Shown: positions 1 through 8,397, counted from the first letter of the stretch. The stretch: 64,000 bases of DNA from JAQUTK01 sp963677415 (GCA_963677415.2 CAXXFJ010000022.1:21345-85344), one strand, 5' to 3'. Notes: a model not told the origin generated them from the sequence alone. Program-made: numbers and translations.

Positions 1-1389
1 GCAGGGAAATATAGCTTTAAGGATACTGTAGAATATACGTATAGCGGACTGACCTACAAAAATATGCACAATAGAGGTTCGGAATATACACTCTTTCTGC
101 CTCCTTTCAATATTGTTTCCTGGATGGAGATTGGTGTTCCGGAAGGGAATGAGTTTGCTTTTATTCCTCGTATTGAAGAGAAGCCGATTGTAGTGTATGG
201 CACTTCTATTACGCATGGTGGTTGCGCTTCTCGTCCGGGTATGATCTGGACGAATATTGTGCAGCGTAATTTGGAGACTCCGGTAATCAATCTGGGTTTC
301 TCAGGTAGCGGACTGCTGGATAGTTCTGTCTTTGTCTTGCTTTCGACGATTGACGCCAAACTTTTTATCATCGATTGTATACCTAATATGGTGAATGATA
401 AGACTGCATGGATTGTAAAACGTATGGTGGATGGAGTAAAGATACTGAGAAGCAAGAGTGATGCGCCCATCCTGATTGTGGAGCATGATGGATATGCCGG
501 TGAATTTACCAGTCAGCAGATTGCCGATCGGTATACGAATTCGAATATTGAATGTAAGAAGGCGTATGAGATTTTGCAAAAGGAAGGTGTGAAGAATCTT
601 TCTTATATGACTCATGAGGAGATTGCAATGAATCCCGACGGACAGGTTGATGGTACACATGCGACGGACTTAGGTATGATGGATTATGCAACGGCATATA
701 CCAAGAAGATCCGTGCGATATTGGACATGCCGGTGGGTACTGTCCGCACTACTATCCCATGCAAACAACGGCGTGAACCGAATAATTATGAGTGGAATAA
801 ACGTCATGCTGAGATTCTCGCGCTGAATAAACAACGGGCTCCGGAGATTGTGCTTATAGGTAACTCAATCACTCATTTCTGGGGTGGCGAACCGGTATTT
901 CGAAATCAATTTGGGAAAGAGACGTTTGCCAAGCTTTTCAAGAATAAGGTGGTGACAAATATGGGCTTTGGTTATGATATGATCGAGAATGCTCTTTGGA
1001 GAGTGTATCATGGGGAATTGGATGGCTACAAGGCAAAGAAGATCTTTATGATGATTGGTACAAATAATGTGAACCGTTGTCCTGATAAAGAGATTGTGGA
1101 CGGATTGGTGTTCCTGATTAAAGAGGTGCAACAGCGTCAGCCGGAGGCTGTGATTCATGTGGTCAGCATCTATGCGCGTCGTAATGAGGAGGAGCATCTT
1201 CGCAAACTGAACGGTGAGATCCGTGCCGCGCTCACCGAGGGCCCGCTTCTGAAATATGTCGATGTCTTTGATACTCTGCTGAAGAGTGATGGGAAGATTG
1301 ATGAGTCTTTCTTTATTGGAGATGGACTTCATCCCAATGAAAAAGGATATGCAAAGGTGGCGGAAGGTATGAAGGCTTTTGTAAAGTGA
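1..1389 (+). CDS. Tandem SGNH/GDSL-family hydrolase, 5' end outside the window
   Basis: The reading frame is open from base 1, so the N-terminus is missing. Two SGNH hydrolase modules are visible. The first has a block I motif GTSITHG and a late D-G-T-H-A-T-D segment; the second has GNSITHF, a G-T-N-N block III motif and a final DGLHPNEKGY carrying the Asp/His pair. SGNH enzymes are serine esterases or lipases that remove acyl groups, often acetyl from glycans. A protein with two full catalytic modules is less common than one. The signal peptide would lie upstream of the window. The substrate cannot be read from the sequence. The family call is firm; esterase function is inferred from the motifs. 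Confidence 0.85.
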   Translation, partial: AGKYSFKDTVEYTYSGLTYKNMHNRGSEYTLFLPPFNIVSWMEIGVPEGNEFAFIPRIEEKPIVVYGTSITHGGCASRPGMIWTNIVQRNLETPVINLGFSGSGLLDSSVFVLLSTIDAKLFIIDCIPNMVNDKTAWIVKRMVDGVKILRSKSDAPILIVEHDGYAGEFTSQQIADRYTNSNIECKKAYEILQKEGVKNLSYMTHEEIAMNPDGQVDGTHATDLGMMDYATAYTKKIRAILDMPVGTVRTTIPCKQRREPNNYEWNKRHAEILALNKQRAPEIVLIGNSITHFWGGEPVFRNQFGKETFAKLFKNKVVTNMGFGYDMIENALWRVYHGELDGYKAKKIFMMIGTNNVNRCPDKEIVDGLVFLIKEVQQRQPEAVIHVVSIYARRNEEEHLRKLNGEIRAALTEGPLLKYVDVFDTLLKSDGKIDESFFIGDGLHPNEKGYAKVAEGMKAFVK

Positions 1390-1521
1390 CAGCTTCACTA
1401 ATTATCAATATGAATGATGCAATTAGTCTGATACAAACATCAAAGGCACACTAATTCGTGAGGGAATTCAGAGTAGTTGCTTTCTTTTTATAGATTGAGT
1501 ACTCGGAAAGTATTTTTATGT

Positions 1522-1529
1522 TATATTTG
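1522..1529 (+). promoter_or_regulatory. Putative -7 promoter element for the 1562 gene
   Basis: TATATTTG matches the Bacteroidetes -7 consensus TAnnTTTG and lies 32 bases before the start codon. No convincing -33 TTTG is present at the usual spacing. Confidence 0.5.
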
Positions 1530-1561
1530 CACACATATTCTTAATTAGTTTATGTAATGCC

Positions 1562-2503
1562 ATGAAATATATAAGTTCCTTCGATGAGATAGTATTGAAG
1601 TTCAGAGTACTTTTTGTACCGTTTCTGATTAGAACAATCGGATTTATCGCTTTTTACACTTTCTTGAATTGGTTACTGACAATCAAACTGGATTTGTTTC
1701 AGATTCCCGAAACATTCATTGATTTGGTTATGCCCATTATTTTATGTGTTGCATTTGTTCCGATGGGTTTATCTTACAAAAAGATATTTCCTTGTAAAAT
1801 TACAGAAAGAGAGAATTCTGGCACATATTCAGAGTTTTGGTCTATAATAGCTTATGCAACATTAGCTCTATCAATAATTTTCGCGCAGCTGTATCTCCAT
1901 CGATATACAGCAAGCGTTATGAAGATAGAGACAAGCACACAGATTGATCGATCTCATCTAACAAAATACTACCAGATTAATTCTATGTATCTGGATAAGA
2001 AGTTTACTTCCGTCTATTTCTCAGCAGAACCTGGAAGAGGAAGATATAATAGAAGTCTCTACTATAATGCCTATTACGCTCTTCCATTGATGACAGCTCA
2101 AAGCGATACAAGTCTGAAAACTCAAAATGTCTGGTATGTGAAGACTTATAGTAAAAAGATGAGCAATAGTATGTCGGCGACGGAGAATGAAATTGCGTAC
2201 GCCAAATTCTGTAAGGATGCTGACCAACGGTTTGCTCAAGCTGATTTGTACAATGTTGGTTATTTTGTGAGATGTGATTGGGAATCACAAGATAACCTCT
2301 TGGCAATACAACAAACTAAAATGTTTGATAATCCGAATGATCCTATCATTCTAAATCCGGTTCAGGCACCATTTAATCCAGATTACAATCGCATGCTTCA
2401 TTTCTTCCTTCTTTCATTCTGCCTGGGGTCCTTTCTTATGTTTTTGATGATTGTCCTCCGGCCTCTAAGTGAAGAAACACTTAAAGTATTCGAAGCCAGA
2501 TGA
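1562..2503 (+). CDS. Uncharacterised membrane protein, 313 aa
   Basis: I do not recognise this family. Hydrophobic stretches lie near residues 17-42, 52-72, 92-112 and 275-300, consistent with four membrane helices. Between the third and fourth is a soluble loop of about 160 residues rich in Tyr, Ser and Asn. A -7 element sits 32 bases upstream. The stop codon overlaps the start of a 34-codon frame (ATGA), and another membrane protein follows, so the three may form one transcript. The function is unknown. Confidence 0.65.
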   Translation: MKYISSFDEIVLKFRVLFVPFLIRTIGFIAFYTFLNWLLTIKLDLFQIPETFIDLVMPIILCVAFVPMGLSYKKIFPCKITERENSGTYSEFWSIIAYATLALSIIFAQLYLHRYTASVMKIETSTQIDRSHLTKYYQINSMYLDKKFTSVYFSAEPGRGRYNRSLYYNAYYALPLMTAQSDTSLKTQNVWYVKTYSKKMSNSMSATENEIAYAKFCKDADQRFAQADLYNVGYFVRCDWESQDNLLAIQQTKMFDNPNDPIILNPVQAPFNPDYNRMLHFFLLSFCLGSFLMFLMIVLRPLSEETLKVFEAR

Positions 2504-2604
2504 AACTAATTAGCGCAGAGATTGATGGAAGGAAACAACTGATAGGTTTAATCCATAGTGGCACAAAATATATACAGGAGATTGGAACCTCATTGATGAA
2601 ATAA
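2500..2604 (+). CDS. Possible 34-residue ORF coupled to the upstream gene
   Basis: An ATG overlaps the upstream stop as ATGA, the geometry of translational coupling. The frame stays open for 34 codons to a TAA. The start, MKLISAEIDGRKQLIGLI, vaguely resembles the first strand of fumarylacetoacetate-hydrolase family proteins (MKL...G...G), so it could be a truncated remnant. It could also be chance. There is no independent support. Confidence 0.25.
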   Translation: MKLISAEIDGRKQLIGLIHSGTKYIQEIGTSLMK

Positions 2605-2614
2605 TACAAACGGA

Positions 2615-3133
2615 ATGATGACATTAGCTGAATTTAAGAAGGAATATAGATGGGATAATCTGGATGTAATAGTGAGATTCTCAATAATTGGATATGGTTA
2701 TGGAGGTCTTGGATTATTTTCGATGATACTATTTCGTAATTCTATCCTCTTGATGCTCATTTTCTTTATTATCTCATTTGTTCCAGGAATATCGGCTCTG
2801 TTTTATATGAGATCTCGGTTAAAACTGACTAGATGGGATAATGGTTTGAGTCAGAAACAGAATGAGGAGTTGTTGCGTAAAGTGGCCTTGAAACTGAAAG
2901 GGGATGGTTTTGTCCCGAGATATAAAAATGAAGTTTTGCAGCATGAGAACTATCTCAATCTGTGTTATAAATGGACGACATGGAAAGGGCACCAAACTCG
3001 TTTGTTTGCAGATGAGGGATATATTCTGATCAATGGACATCGTGAAGATTCTTTTTTAGAAGGTTTTTTAAATTATAGATCAGCCAGTCGTTTTCAAAAG
3101 GAAATACTTCAATTTATGAAGGATAGTGTTTAG
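2615..3133 (+). CDS. Uncharacterised membrane protein, 172 aa
   Basis: The family is not recognised. Two adjacent hydrophobic segments around residues 22-70 form a likely helical hairpin. They are followed by a soluble C-terminal half of about 100 residues rich in Lys, Arg and aromatic residues. Two ATG codons in a row (2615 and 2618) could each start it. It follows the 313-residue membrane protein by 111 bases on the same strand with no terminator between, so co-transcription is plausible. Confidence 0.55.
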   Translation: MMTLAEFKKEYRWDNLDVIVRFSIIGYGYGGLGLFSMILFRNSILLMLIFFIISFVPGISALFYMRSRLKLTRWDNGLSQKQNEELLRKVALKLKGDGFVPRYKNEVLQHENYLNLCYKWTTWKGHQTRLFADEGYILINGHREDSFLEGFLNYRSASRFQKEILQFMKDSV

Positions 3134-3211
3134 CAATAAAGAGAAGTTTCCCAATGAATGAACCTTTCTGAGTATGGACGTGCTTTCTTCGGCTCACCCA
3201 AACATAGAGGT

Positions 3212-3712
3212 ATTCATCTGTTGGTAGATTATGCCTCTCTGTTGTTTTTTCGAATTTCGATTTAGGAATGAGTAAAAAAGTACTATTTATCTACACCACC
3301 TACACCGAGAACTGCCTCACAGTATGCTGTATGGCATGTCTATTTCCTCAAAAAAACATTGCTCGGCATTATTTGCATACAGTTTTGTTTGCTAAAAGGC
3401 CCTTTTTAATACATTTCATCTATCCTGAAGAGTAAAAATGAAGAAATTACTCTTTGTTCATGGGTGTTGATTGGGAGAAAACTCTTTTTGATGAAGGGAG
3501 ATAATTTAGGCAAACAGGAAGATATAACGCGGCAATATGGATAGACTTCTCATTTCAAACTGTGAAATGATTGTTTCACAGTTTGAAATAATTATTTCAC
3601 GCTTTGAAATAGCTATCTCGTGGCACGAAATAAGTAATGTGTCAGGGAATGTCAACTTTTTCAACCTGACAGTGCAGACATGTCTTCCTGTAAGATGATA
3701 AAATATTTCGGG
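3212..3712 (+). repeat. Dispersed intergenic repeat, copy 1 (with 58121-58740)
   Basis: This gene-poor stretch matches 58121-58740 in the same orientation. Shared parts, in order: a left edge (TCATCTGTTGGT); an AT-rich block around 3240-3300; a nearly identical 69-base core at 3334-3402; the block ATAGCTATCTCGTG near 3609; and a tail with GTCAGG/CCTGAC arms (3641-3670) followed by TCTTCCTGTAAGA. Between core and tail is a perfect hairpin with 16-base arms at 3552-3567 and 3574-3589. Copy 2 has a hairpin at the same place but with unrelated arm sequence. Nature unknown: structured RNA, non-autonomous mobile unit, or remnant of a coding element. Confidence 0.75.
3268..3435 (+). CDS. Short ORF (55 aa) inside dispersed repeat copy 1
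   Basis: ATG at 3268 opens a 55-codon frame ending at TAA 3433-3435. The middle of its product, PQKNIARHYLHTVLFAKR, is identical in the repeat copy near 58.2 kb, where the same frame stays open but this ATG is TTC. The three base differences in the 69-base core fall at two second and one third codon positions, so there is no clear sign of selection on the protein. The frame may be a by-product of conserved DNA. No family is recognised. Confidence 0.3.
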   Translation: MSKKVLFIYTTYTENCLTVCCMACLFPQKNIARHYLHTVLFAKRPFLIHFIYPEE

Positions 3713-3757
3713 TGAACCAATATTATTGACGGACTTGCGATGCTTCCTACAATAAAA

Positions 3758-3791
3758 GAATCAGCCGGATCTGTTAGGACCCGGCTGATTC
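3758..3791 (-). terminator. Rho-independent-type terminator downstream of enolase
   Basis: GAATCAGCCGG (3758-3768) and CCGGCTGATTC (3781-3791) form an 11-bp perfect stem. Read on the minus strand the stem is followed by TTTTATTG, so it would end the enolase transcript. Confidence 0.7.
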
Positions 3792-3838
3792 CGTTATAGT
3801 ATGGGATAATAATGTAGATCTCTTCTTATCCGGGGGAG

Positions 3839-3859
3839 ATTGCGGGTCAAGCCCGCAAT
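3839..3859. repeat. REP-like palindrome, copy 1
   Basis: ATTGCGGG and CCCGCAAT flank a TCAAG loop. The whole 21-base unit recurs exactly, reverse-complemented, at 58376-58396. It lies between enolase and its terminator. Beside it, a 38-base direct duplication begins at 3851 and again at 3889 (GCCCGCAATGACGG, then GGCAGTGATTA). This pattern fits short dispersed extragenic palindromes. Confidence 0.7.
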
Positions 3860-3914
3860 GACGGAAGCGGCAGTGATTACCAGTTCAGGCCCGCAATGAC
3901 GGATGTGGCAGTGA

Positions 3915-5195
3915 TTAGCGGATCTTCTTATATCCGTACACTGCTTTATCACCTAGTTCTTCTTCGATACGGAGCAGCTGGTTGTACTTTGCCATACGGT
4001 CTGAACGGCTCAGCGAACCGGTCTTGATCTGTCCGGAGTTTGTCGCTACGGCGATGTCGGCTATTGTGCTGTCTTCGGTCTCTCCTGAACGGTGTGAAGT
4101 GACTGTCGTATATCCATGACGGTGGGCCATCTCAATAGCGTCGAGTGTTTCGCTTAGCGAACCGATCTGGTTGACCTTGATCAGGATAGAGTTGGCACAG
4201 CCTTCTGCAATCCCTCTGGAGAGAAACTCTACATTGGTCACAAAAAGGTCGTCGCCGACGAGCTGAATACGGTGACCGATACGATCGGTCAGCTTCTTCC
4301 AGCCGTCCCAGTCGCTCTCACTCATTCCATCTTCAATGGAGTCGATCGGATATTTGTTGATGAGGCTTTCCAGATAATCAATCTGTTCGTCAGCTGTACG
4401 CTTCTTACCTTTTTCTCCTTCGAAGAGGGTGTAATCGTACACTCCGTTCTTGTAAAACTCAGAGGCGGCGCAGTCCATGCCAATCATCACATCTTTGCCT
4501 GGTTCGTAACCGGCGGCTTTGATTGCCTTAAGAATGGATTCGATCGCGTCTTCAGTTCCTTCCACTGCCGGTGCAAAACCTCCTTCATCACCGACTGCGG
4601 TACTGAGTCCGCGGTCGTGCAATACTTTCTTTAAGGCATGAAACACTTCAGCACCCATCCGTAGTCCTTCACGGAAAGAGGGTGCTCCTACCGGACGGAT
4701 CATAAACTCCTGAAAGGCTATCGGCGCATCACTATGCGAACCTCCATTGATGATATTCATCATCGGCACAGGCAATGTATAGGTGTTGACACCACCGATA
4801 TACCGGTATAAAGGGATATCCAGATAGTTGGCTGCTGCTCTGGCTACTGCCAAAGAGACGCCAAGGATGGCATTTGCTCCCAGATTGGATTTTGTTTTTG
4901 TACCATCGAGCTGAATCATCTTCAAGTCAATGGTTCGTTGCTCCAGGACGGAAATGCCGACAAGTGCGGGAGCGATCTTTGTATTTATATTTGCTACGGC
5001 TTTGAGTACGCCTTTGCCCAGGTAACGTTTCTTGTCACCATCACGCAATTCCAGCGCTTCGTTTTCACCTGTGGATGCTCCGGAAGGAACGGATGCTCTT
5101 CCCGTGATGCCTGATTCCAACAGAACTTCTACTTCTACCGTGGGATTTCCCCGTGAGTCGAGGATCTCTCTTCCATGAATCTTTTCTATCTTCAT
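3915..5195 (-). CDS. eno: Enolase (phosphopyruvate hydratase)
   Basis: Converts 2-phosphoglycerate to phosphoenolpyruvate in glycolysis, in the cytoplasm. The 426-residue length is normal. The mobile loop SGAS is at 38-41, the catalytic Glu at 204 within GDEGGFAP, metal ligands at Asp241, Glu288 and Asp315, the catalytic Lys at 340, and the enolase signature at 337-350. The ATG start gives the standard N-terminus MKIEKIHGREILDSRGNPT. A -7 element lies about 45 bases upstream, and an 11-bp terminator stem follows downstream beyond a REP-like repeat. It appears to be transcribed alone. Identification is secure. Confidence 0.98.
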   Translation of the reverse strand: MKIEKIHGREILDSRGNPTVEVEVLLESGITGRASVPSGASTGENEALELRDGDKKRYLGKGVLKAVANINTKIAPALVGISVLEQRTIDLKMIQLDGTKTKSNLGANAILGVSLAVARAAANYLDIPLYRYIGGVNTYTLPVPMMNIINGGSHSDAPIAFQEFMIRPVGAPSFREGLRMGAEVFHALKKVLHDRGLSTAVGDEGGFAPAVEGTEDAIESILKAIKAAGYEPGKDVMIGMDCAASEFYKNGVYDYTLFEGEKGKKRTADEQIDYLESLINKYPIDSIEDGMSESDWDGWKKLTDRIGHRIQLVGDDLFVTNVEFLSRGIAEGCANSILIKVNQIGSLSETLDAIEMAHRHGYTTVTSHRSGETEDSTIADIAVATNSGQIKTGSLSRSDRMAKYNQLLRIEEELGDKAVYGYKKIR

Positions 5196-5240
5196 CGTTT
5201 CTAGTTATTTGGTGGTTTATACTTTAATTACGAACTTTCC

Positions 5241-5248
5241 CAAAGGTA
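5241..5248 (-). promoter_or_regulatory. Putative -7 promoter element for enolase
   Basis: On the minus strand the element reads TACCTTTG, an exact match to TAnnTTTG, 46 bases before the enolase ATG. No clear -33 box is seen. Confidence 0.55.
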
Positions 5249-5270
5249 TAAAATTATCCTTTACGATGAA

Positions 5271-5633
5271 TCATTTTAAGTGTTTTTCTCTGTAATGTCG
5301 TAGCCAGTAGTCCAAACCAAGCAAGGCAAGTGCTGCTGTTGCTATATATATATAGAAGCAGATGGAACTTTCGTTCTGAGTGTTGAATTCAATATTCCGG
5401 AGGCTCTCCCATAGATTGAATGAATAAAAATAGGTCAGAACGAACTTCATTATCCAGATCAGTCCGGTTGAGGTCGCAACCAACAGGATATAGCCAAGCT
5501 TCTCGTCTCTGGCTTTTTCTTTCACAGCTTCTGTTTGGATCTTGTTCATCATCTGAAAGGTGAAATTGCTCGGGAGATCTCCTGCCGGGAGATTATTCAC
5601 CACTTTGCTGAGTGCTTTGTCTTTATCTTTCAT
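5271..5633 (-). CDS. Small membrane protein co-encoded with an ECF sigma factor (possible anti-sigma factor)
   Basis: This 120-residue protein starts inside the end of the sigma factor gene (11-base overlap), so the two are translationally coupled. The N-terminal 45 residues are soluble and charged. They are followed by two hydrophobic segments near 46-68 and 92-110 with a short loop between. A small membrane protein coupled to an ECF sigma factor is the usual position of an anti-sigma factor. I see no recognisable zinc-binding anti-sigma motif (HxxxCxxC), so this role is inferred from position only. Confidence 0.7.
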   Translation of the reverse strand: MKDKDKALSKVVNNLPAGDLPSNFTFQMMNKIQTEAVKEKARDEKLGYILLVATSTGLIWIMKFVLTYFYSFNLWESLRNIEFNTQNESSICFYIYIATAALALLGLDYWLRHYREKHLK

Positions 5634-6195
5634 TGTTTTCTTCCTCCTCTTTTTTCATCAATACATAGATCTTCTTGCGGATACGGTGCAATTTCACTTT
5701 TACGTTTACCGGGGTCAGGTTTAAGATAGATGCCAGTTCGCCTACAGACTTATCTTCGTTGTAAAACAGTGAAACCAAAGCTCTTTCTTCTCCATTCAGA
5801 TCTCTGGTGACGACTCGCTCCAGTCTCTGAATTAGTTCTTCGTCGTTTGCTTTGTCAAGTACAATGTCTACCTCTTCGTCGGTAATGGAGTTCAGCGTAT
5901 AGTCATCCAATGAGAGATATTCTCGTTTCTGTTTCCTTGTGGCAGAGATGGCCGTGCGGTAGGCAATCTGATATAGCCATGTGGAAAAACTACAATCTCC
6001 ATGAAAGGAATCCAGCTTCTTGAACGCTTTCAAAAACACATCTTGAGTAAGTTCTTCCGCGTCTTCTCTATTCTGGACGATCCGTATGATAAGTGTATGA
6101 ATAGGGCGGGAATAATGATCCAGGAAATACGAGTACAGATTGGTCTCTCCTTCCAGGATGCGTGTTATTGTTGCTATTTCTTCACTTTGTTGCAT
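5623..6195 (-). CDS. RNA polymerase ECF-type sigma-70 factor
   Basis: The 190-residue product has sigma region 2 with ELTQDVFLKAFKKLDSF and the following FSTWLYQIAYRTAIS helix near residues 45-90. A C-terminal region 4 helix-turn-helix follows (GELASILNLTPVNVKVKLHR, about 150-172). ECF sigma factors direct RNA polymerase to small regulons, often under control of a membrane anti-sigma partner. The overlapping downstream gene is a candidate for that partner. A DUF6249 gene is divergent across a 145-base gap and could be a target. The -7 element at 6232-6239 gives a short leader. Confidence 0.93.
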   Translation of the reverse strand: MQQSEEIATITRILEGETNLYSYFLDHYSRPIHTLIIRIVQNREDAEELTQDVFLKAFKKLDSFHGDCSFSTWLYQIAYRTAISATRKQKREYLSLDDYTLNSITDEEVDIVLDKANDEELIQRLERVVTRDLNGEERALVSLFYNEDKSVGELASILNLTPVNVKVKLHRIRKKIYVLMKKEEEENNER

Positions 6196-6231
6196 GACAC
6201 TTGTTTAGACGCAAGGATGTACGAATGGTTA

Positions 6232-6239
6232 CAAAGTTA
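6232..6239 (-). promoter_or_regulatory. Putative -7 promoter element for the ECF sigma operon
   Basis: The minus strand reads TAACTTTG, matching TAnnTTTG, 37 bases before the sigma factor ATG. Confidence 0.5.
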
Positions 6240-6340
6240 GATAAGTTTATTTATTTGTGCCTTCAAGTGTAACCTTTCTTCCTGCGGAGCGTCAAATAGA
6301 CAAACGAACGAATTTATTCACATTTTAAAAACAAGAAATT

Positions 6341-6766
6341 ATGGACTTTATTACAATCCCATTGGTAGTGGGAATGATTACTTTGGGAATTTACAAGTTA
6401 TTTGAGCTCTTTGTACGTAAATCGGAGCGTCTGCGTATAATAGATAAGGTAGGCGATAAGTTTGATGCTTCTATGATTGAAAACAAATTTTCTTTCCCTG
6501 TGATTTCATCTTCTAAGGTGAGCTCTTTCGGAGCACTCAAAGCAGGATGCCTGATTATGGGGATTGGCCTCGGTCTATTGATCGGATACATGGTATGCGC
6601 AAGCACAATGGCAAGTTACACATCAAATGGTGATGCTAGTTTTTATCTAAGAGGTGTGACCGAGATTGTGTATGGTGCTTGTACTTTGCTGTTTGGCGGA
6701 CTAGGTCTGATTATCGCTTTTGTTATTGAAGTCCAGCTAACGAAAGAGAAGAAAAAGGAAGCATAA
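6341..6766 (+). CDS. DUF6249-type small membrane protein
   Basis: The 141-residue product has one N-terminal hydrophobic segment (residues 4-24), a basic soluble stretch (26-60), and two further hydrophobic segments (about 66-90 and 108-133). This layout and sequence resemble the Bacteroidetes DUF6249 family, which is often found beside small sigma factor operons. It is divergent from the ECF sigma operon and has its own terminator at 6787-6841. Its function is unknown. The family assignment is from memory of the fold pattern. Confidence 0.6.
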   Translation: MDFITIPLVVGMITLGIYKLFELFVRKSERLRIIDKVGDKFDASMIENKFSFPVISSSKVSSFGALKAGCLIMGIGLGLLIGYMVCASTMASYTSNGDASFYLRGVTEIVYGACTLLFGGLGLIIAFVIEVQLTKEKKKEA

Positions 6767-6786
6767 GTTATACCTAAACACTGTAC

Positions 6787-6841
6787 AAAAGGTCAGGATA
6801 GTATGAGACAATTAATTTGTTTGACTCTGTCCTGATCTTTT
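6787..6841 (+). terminator. Terminator hairpin after the DUF6249 gene
   Basis: Arms AAAAGGTCAGGA (6787-6798) and TCCTGATCTTTT (6830-6841) pair with one G-T, enclosing a 31-base loop and followed by a T-rich run. Confidence 0.6.
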
Positions 6842-6909
6842 GTCTGTTTTCTTTTATACTAGTATTTATTTGATGCCTTTTTGTGGGTGTCTCAACATTA
6901 TCGTTTTAT

Positions 6910-8397
6910 ATGAAAAGTCACATGATTGTTATGCTCCTTTCTGTATGTATCTTCTCAGCTTCTTGTACGCAAAGTAATCAATCTGATGAGAAAAAGCAAG
7001 TCGTGATTACCGGGAAAATAAATCAATACAACGGTGATAATGCAAAGTTGTATTTTCTTTATTCACAACCCGGAGTCAAAAGTTCGAGAGAATTAGTTGA
7101 TATTGACAGTGCAGGATATTTTGAATATAGGATTGAAGGTTATCTCCCTTTAGATGCAATGCTATTGGAAAAGAACACATTTGCAAACATCAATTTTATG
7201 TATCATCCGGGAGACAGTATCCACATAGAGTTTGATGTAAAAGAGAAGCAATTAGCACTTCTCAAAACGGTGAAGTTTAGTGGCGACAGGGCTGAAACGA
7301 ATAATCAGATAGTAAAGTTTCAAGTCATGCGGGAAGAAAATGATCTTGGGTACGGCGCTATAAATTCTAGTGAGTCTTACAAAAAGAGTGTAGCTGACTT
7401 TATAGTTGAGATGGATTCGGTGAAAGCAAGGCAAGTAGATCTCTATAATGCATTCATTGAACAATATTCACCAACCAAAGAAGCGAAAGAATGGGCCGAA
7501 TTATTTGCTTCTGAAACGTATTACTATTATTTAGGCGATTATGCCTATGAAAAGAAGGACGTTCCCGATAGTTATTATGACTTCACGAAAGAGATTTTGC
7601 CCATTACTTTGGATAAACTAGTCTGCTGGAAAGTGTTCGATCAAAGGCTGAATCTGTATGTAAAGAAGATTGTAAACTCCGAATTTCTAAAGTTATATCC
7701 GGATATTGAATCTCAAAAAGAGAGTACAAACCGGCTCGATTCATTGTATCTACGCTTTCTTATTGATAAATCACCCAATAACTTATTTTGTCAACTTGCA
7801 ATCAGCCATTACTATATAACGCAGTTTCAGGGAAACTTAACGGATAGCTATCAAAGAAATCAAGATGTAATAAAGTCAGCATTGGATGCTCCATTTATTG
7901 CAAAGCCACTTCAGAAAAGTTATGAAGATACGTATGATTATATAAATAATCCCGGTGAATTAACAGGTGTGATATTGAAGAAAATAGAAAATACTCCTAT
8001 TGAAGAGACGTTCAATAAGATCCTTGAAGACAATAAAGGGAAGGTCATTTATCTGGATTGTTGGGCAACCTGGTGTGGTCCTTGCAGAAAAGCAATGCCT
8101 TTTTCAAAGGTGTTAATGTCTAAGTTTAGTCCGAAAGATGTGGCTTTTGTCTATGTATGTATCGAATCTGAGGAAAAGGTATGGAGGAAACTAGTCTCAG
8201 AATTCAAATTCGAGGGGGGCCAACACTATTTGTTGGATAAGAAACAGAGTGAGTTCTTCCGGGATGTAATGAAAGTCGATGGAGTTCCATGTTATTTTCT
8301 AATCAACAAAAAAGGTGTGATCACTGAGCAGGGATTTCAACTTCATCCAGAAGAGAAATTAACGGAAGAGAAAATTACCAAACTAAAAAATGAATGA
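6910..8397 (+). CDS. Thioredoxin-domain (TlpA-like) lipoprotein
   Basis: The ATG at 6910 is chosen over a GTG at 6883 because it places a clean lipoprotein signal directly at the start (MKSHMIVMLLSVCIFSASC, lipobox Cys 19). The mature protein begins with a DUF4369-like beta-rich segment (VVITGKINQYNGDNAKLYF) and has a long helical middle. It ends in a thioredoxin fold with the redox motif WCGPC inside DCWATWCGPCRKAMP. Such Bacteroidetes proteins are membrane-anchored periplasmic thiol-disulfide reductases; the partner is unknown. It appears to be a single-gene unit. Confidence 0.87.
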   Translation: MKSHMIVMLLSVCIFSASCTQSNQSDEKKQVVITGKINQYNGDNAKLYFLYSQPGVKSSRELVDIDSAGYFEYRIEGYLPLDAMLLEKNTFANINFMYHPGDSIHIEFDVKEKQLALLKTVKFSGDRAETNNQIVKFQVMREENDLGYGAINSSESYKKSVADFIVEMDSVKARQVDLYNAFIEQYSPTKEAKEWAELFASETYYYYLGDYAYEKKDVPDSYYDFTKEILPITLDKLVCWKVFDQRLNLYVKKIVNSEFLKLYPDIESQKESTNRLDSLYLRFLIDKSPNNLFCQLAISHYYITQFQGNLTDSYQRNQDVIKSALDAPFIAKPLQKSYEDTYDYINNPGELTGVILKKIENTPIEETFNKILEDNKGKVIYLDCWATWCGPCRKAMPFSKVLMSKFSPKDVAFVYVCIESEEKVWRKLVSEFKFEGGQHYLLDKKQSEFFRDVMKVDGVPCYFLINKKGVITEQGFQLHPEEKLTEEKITKLKNE

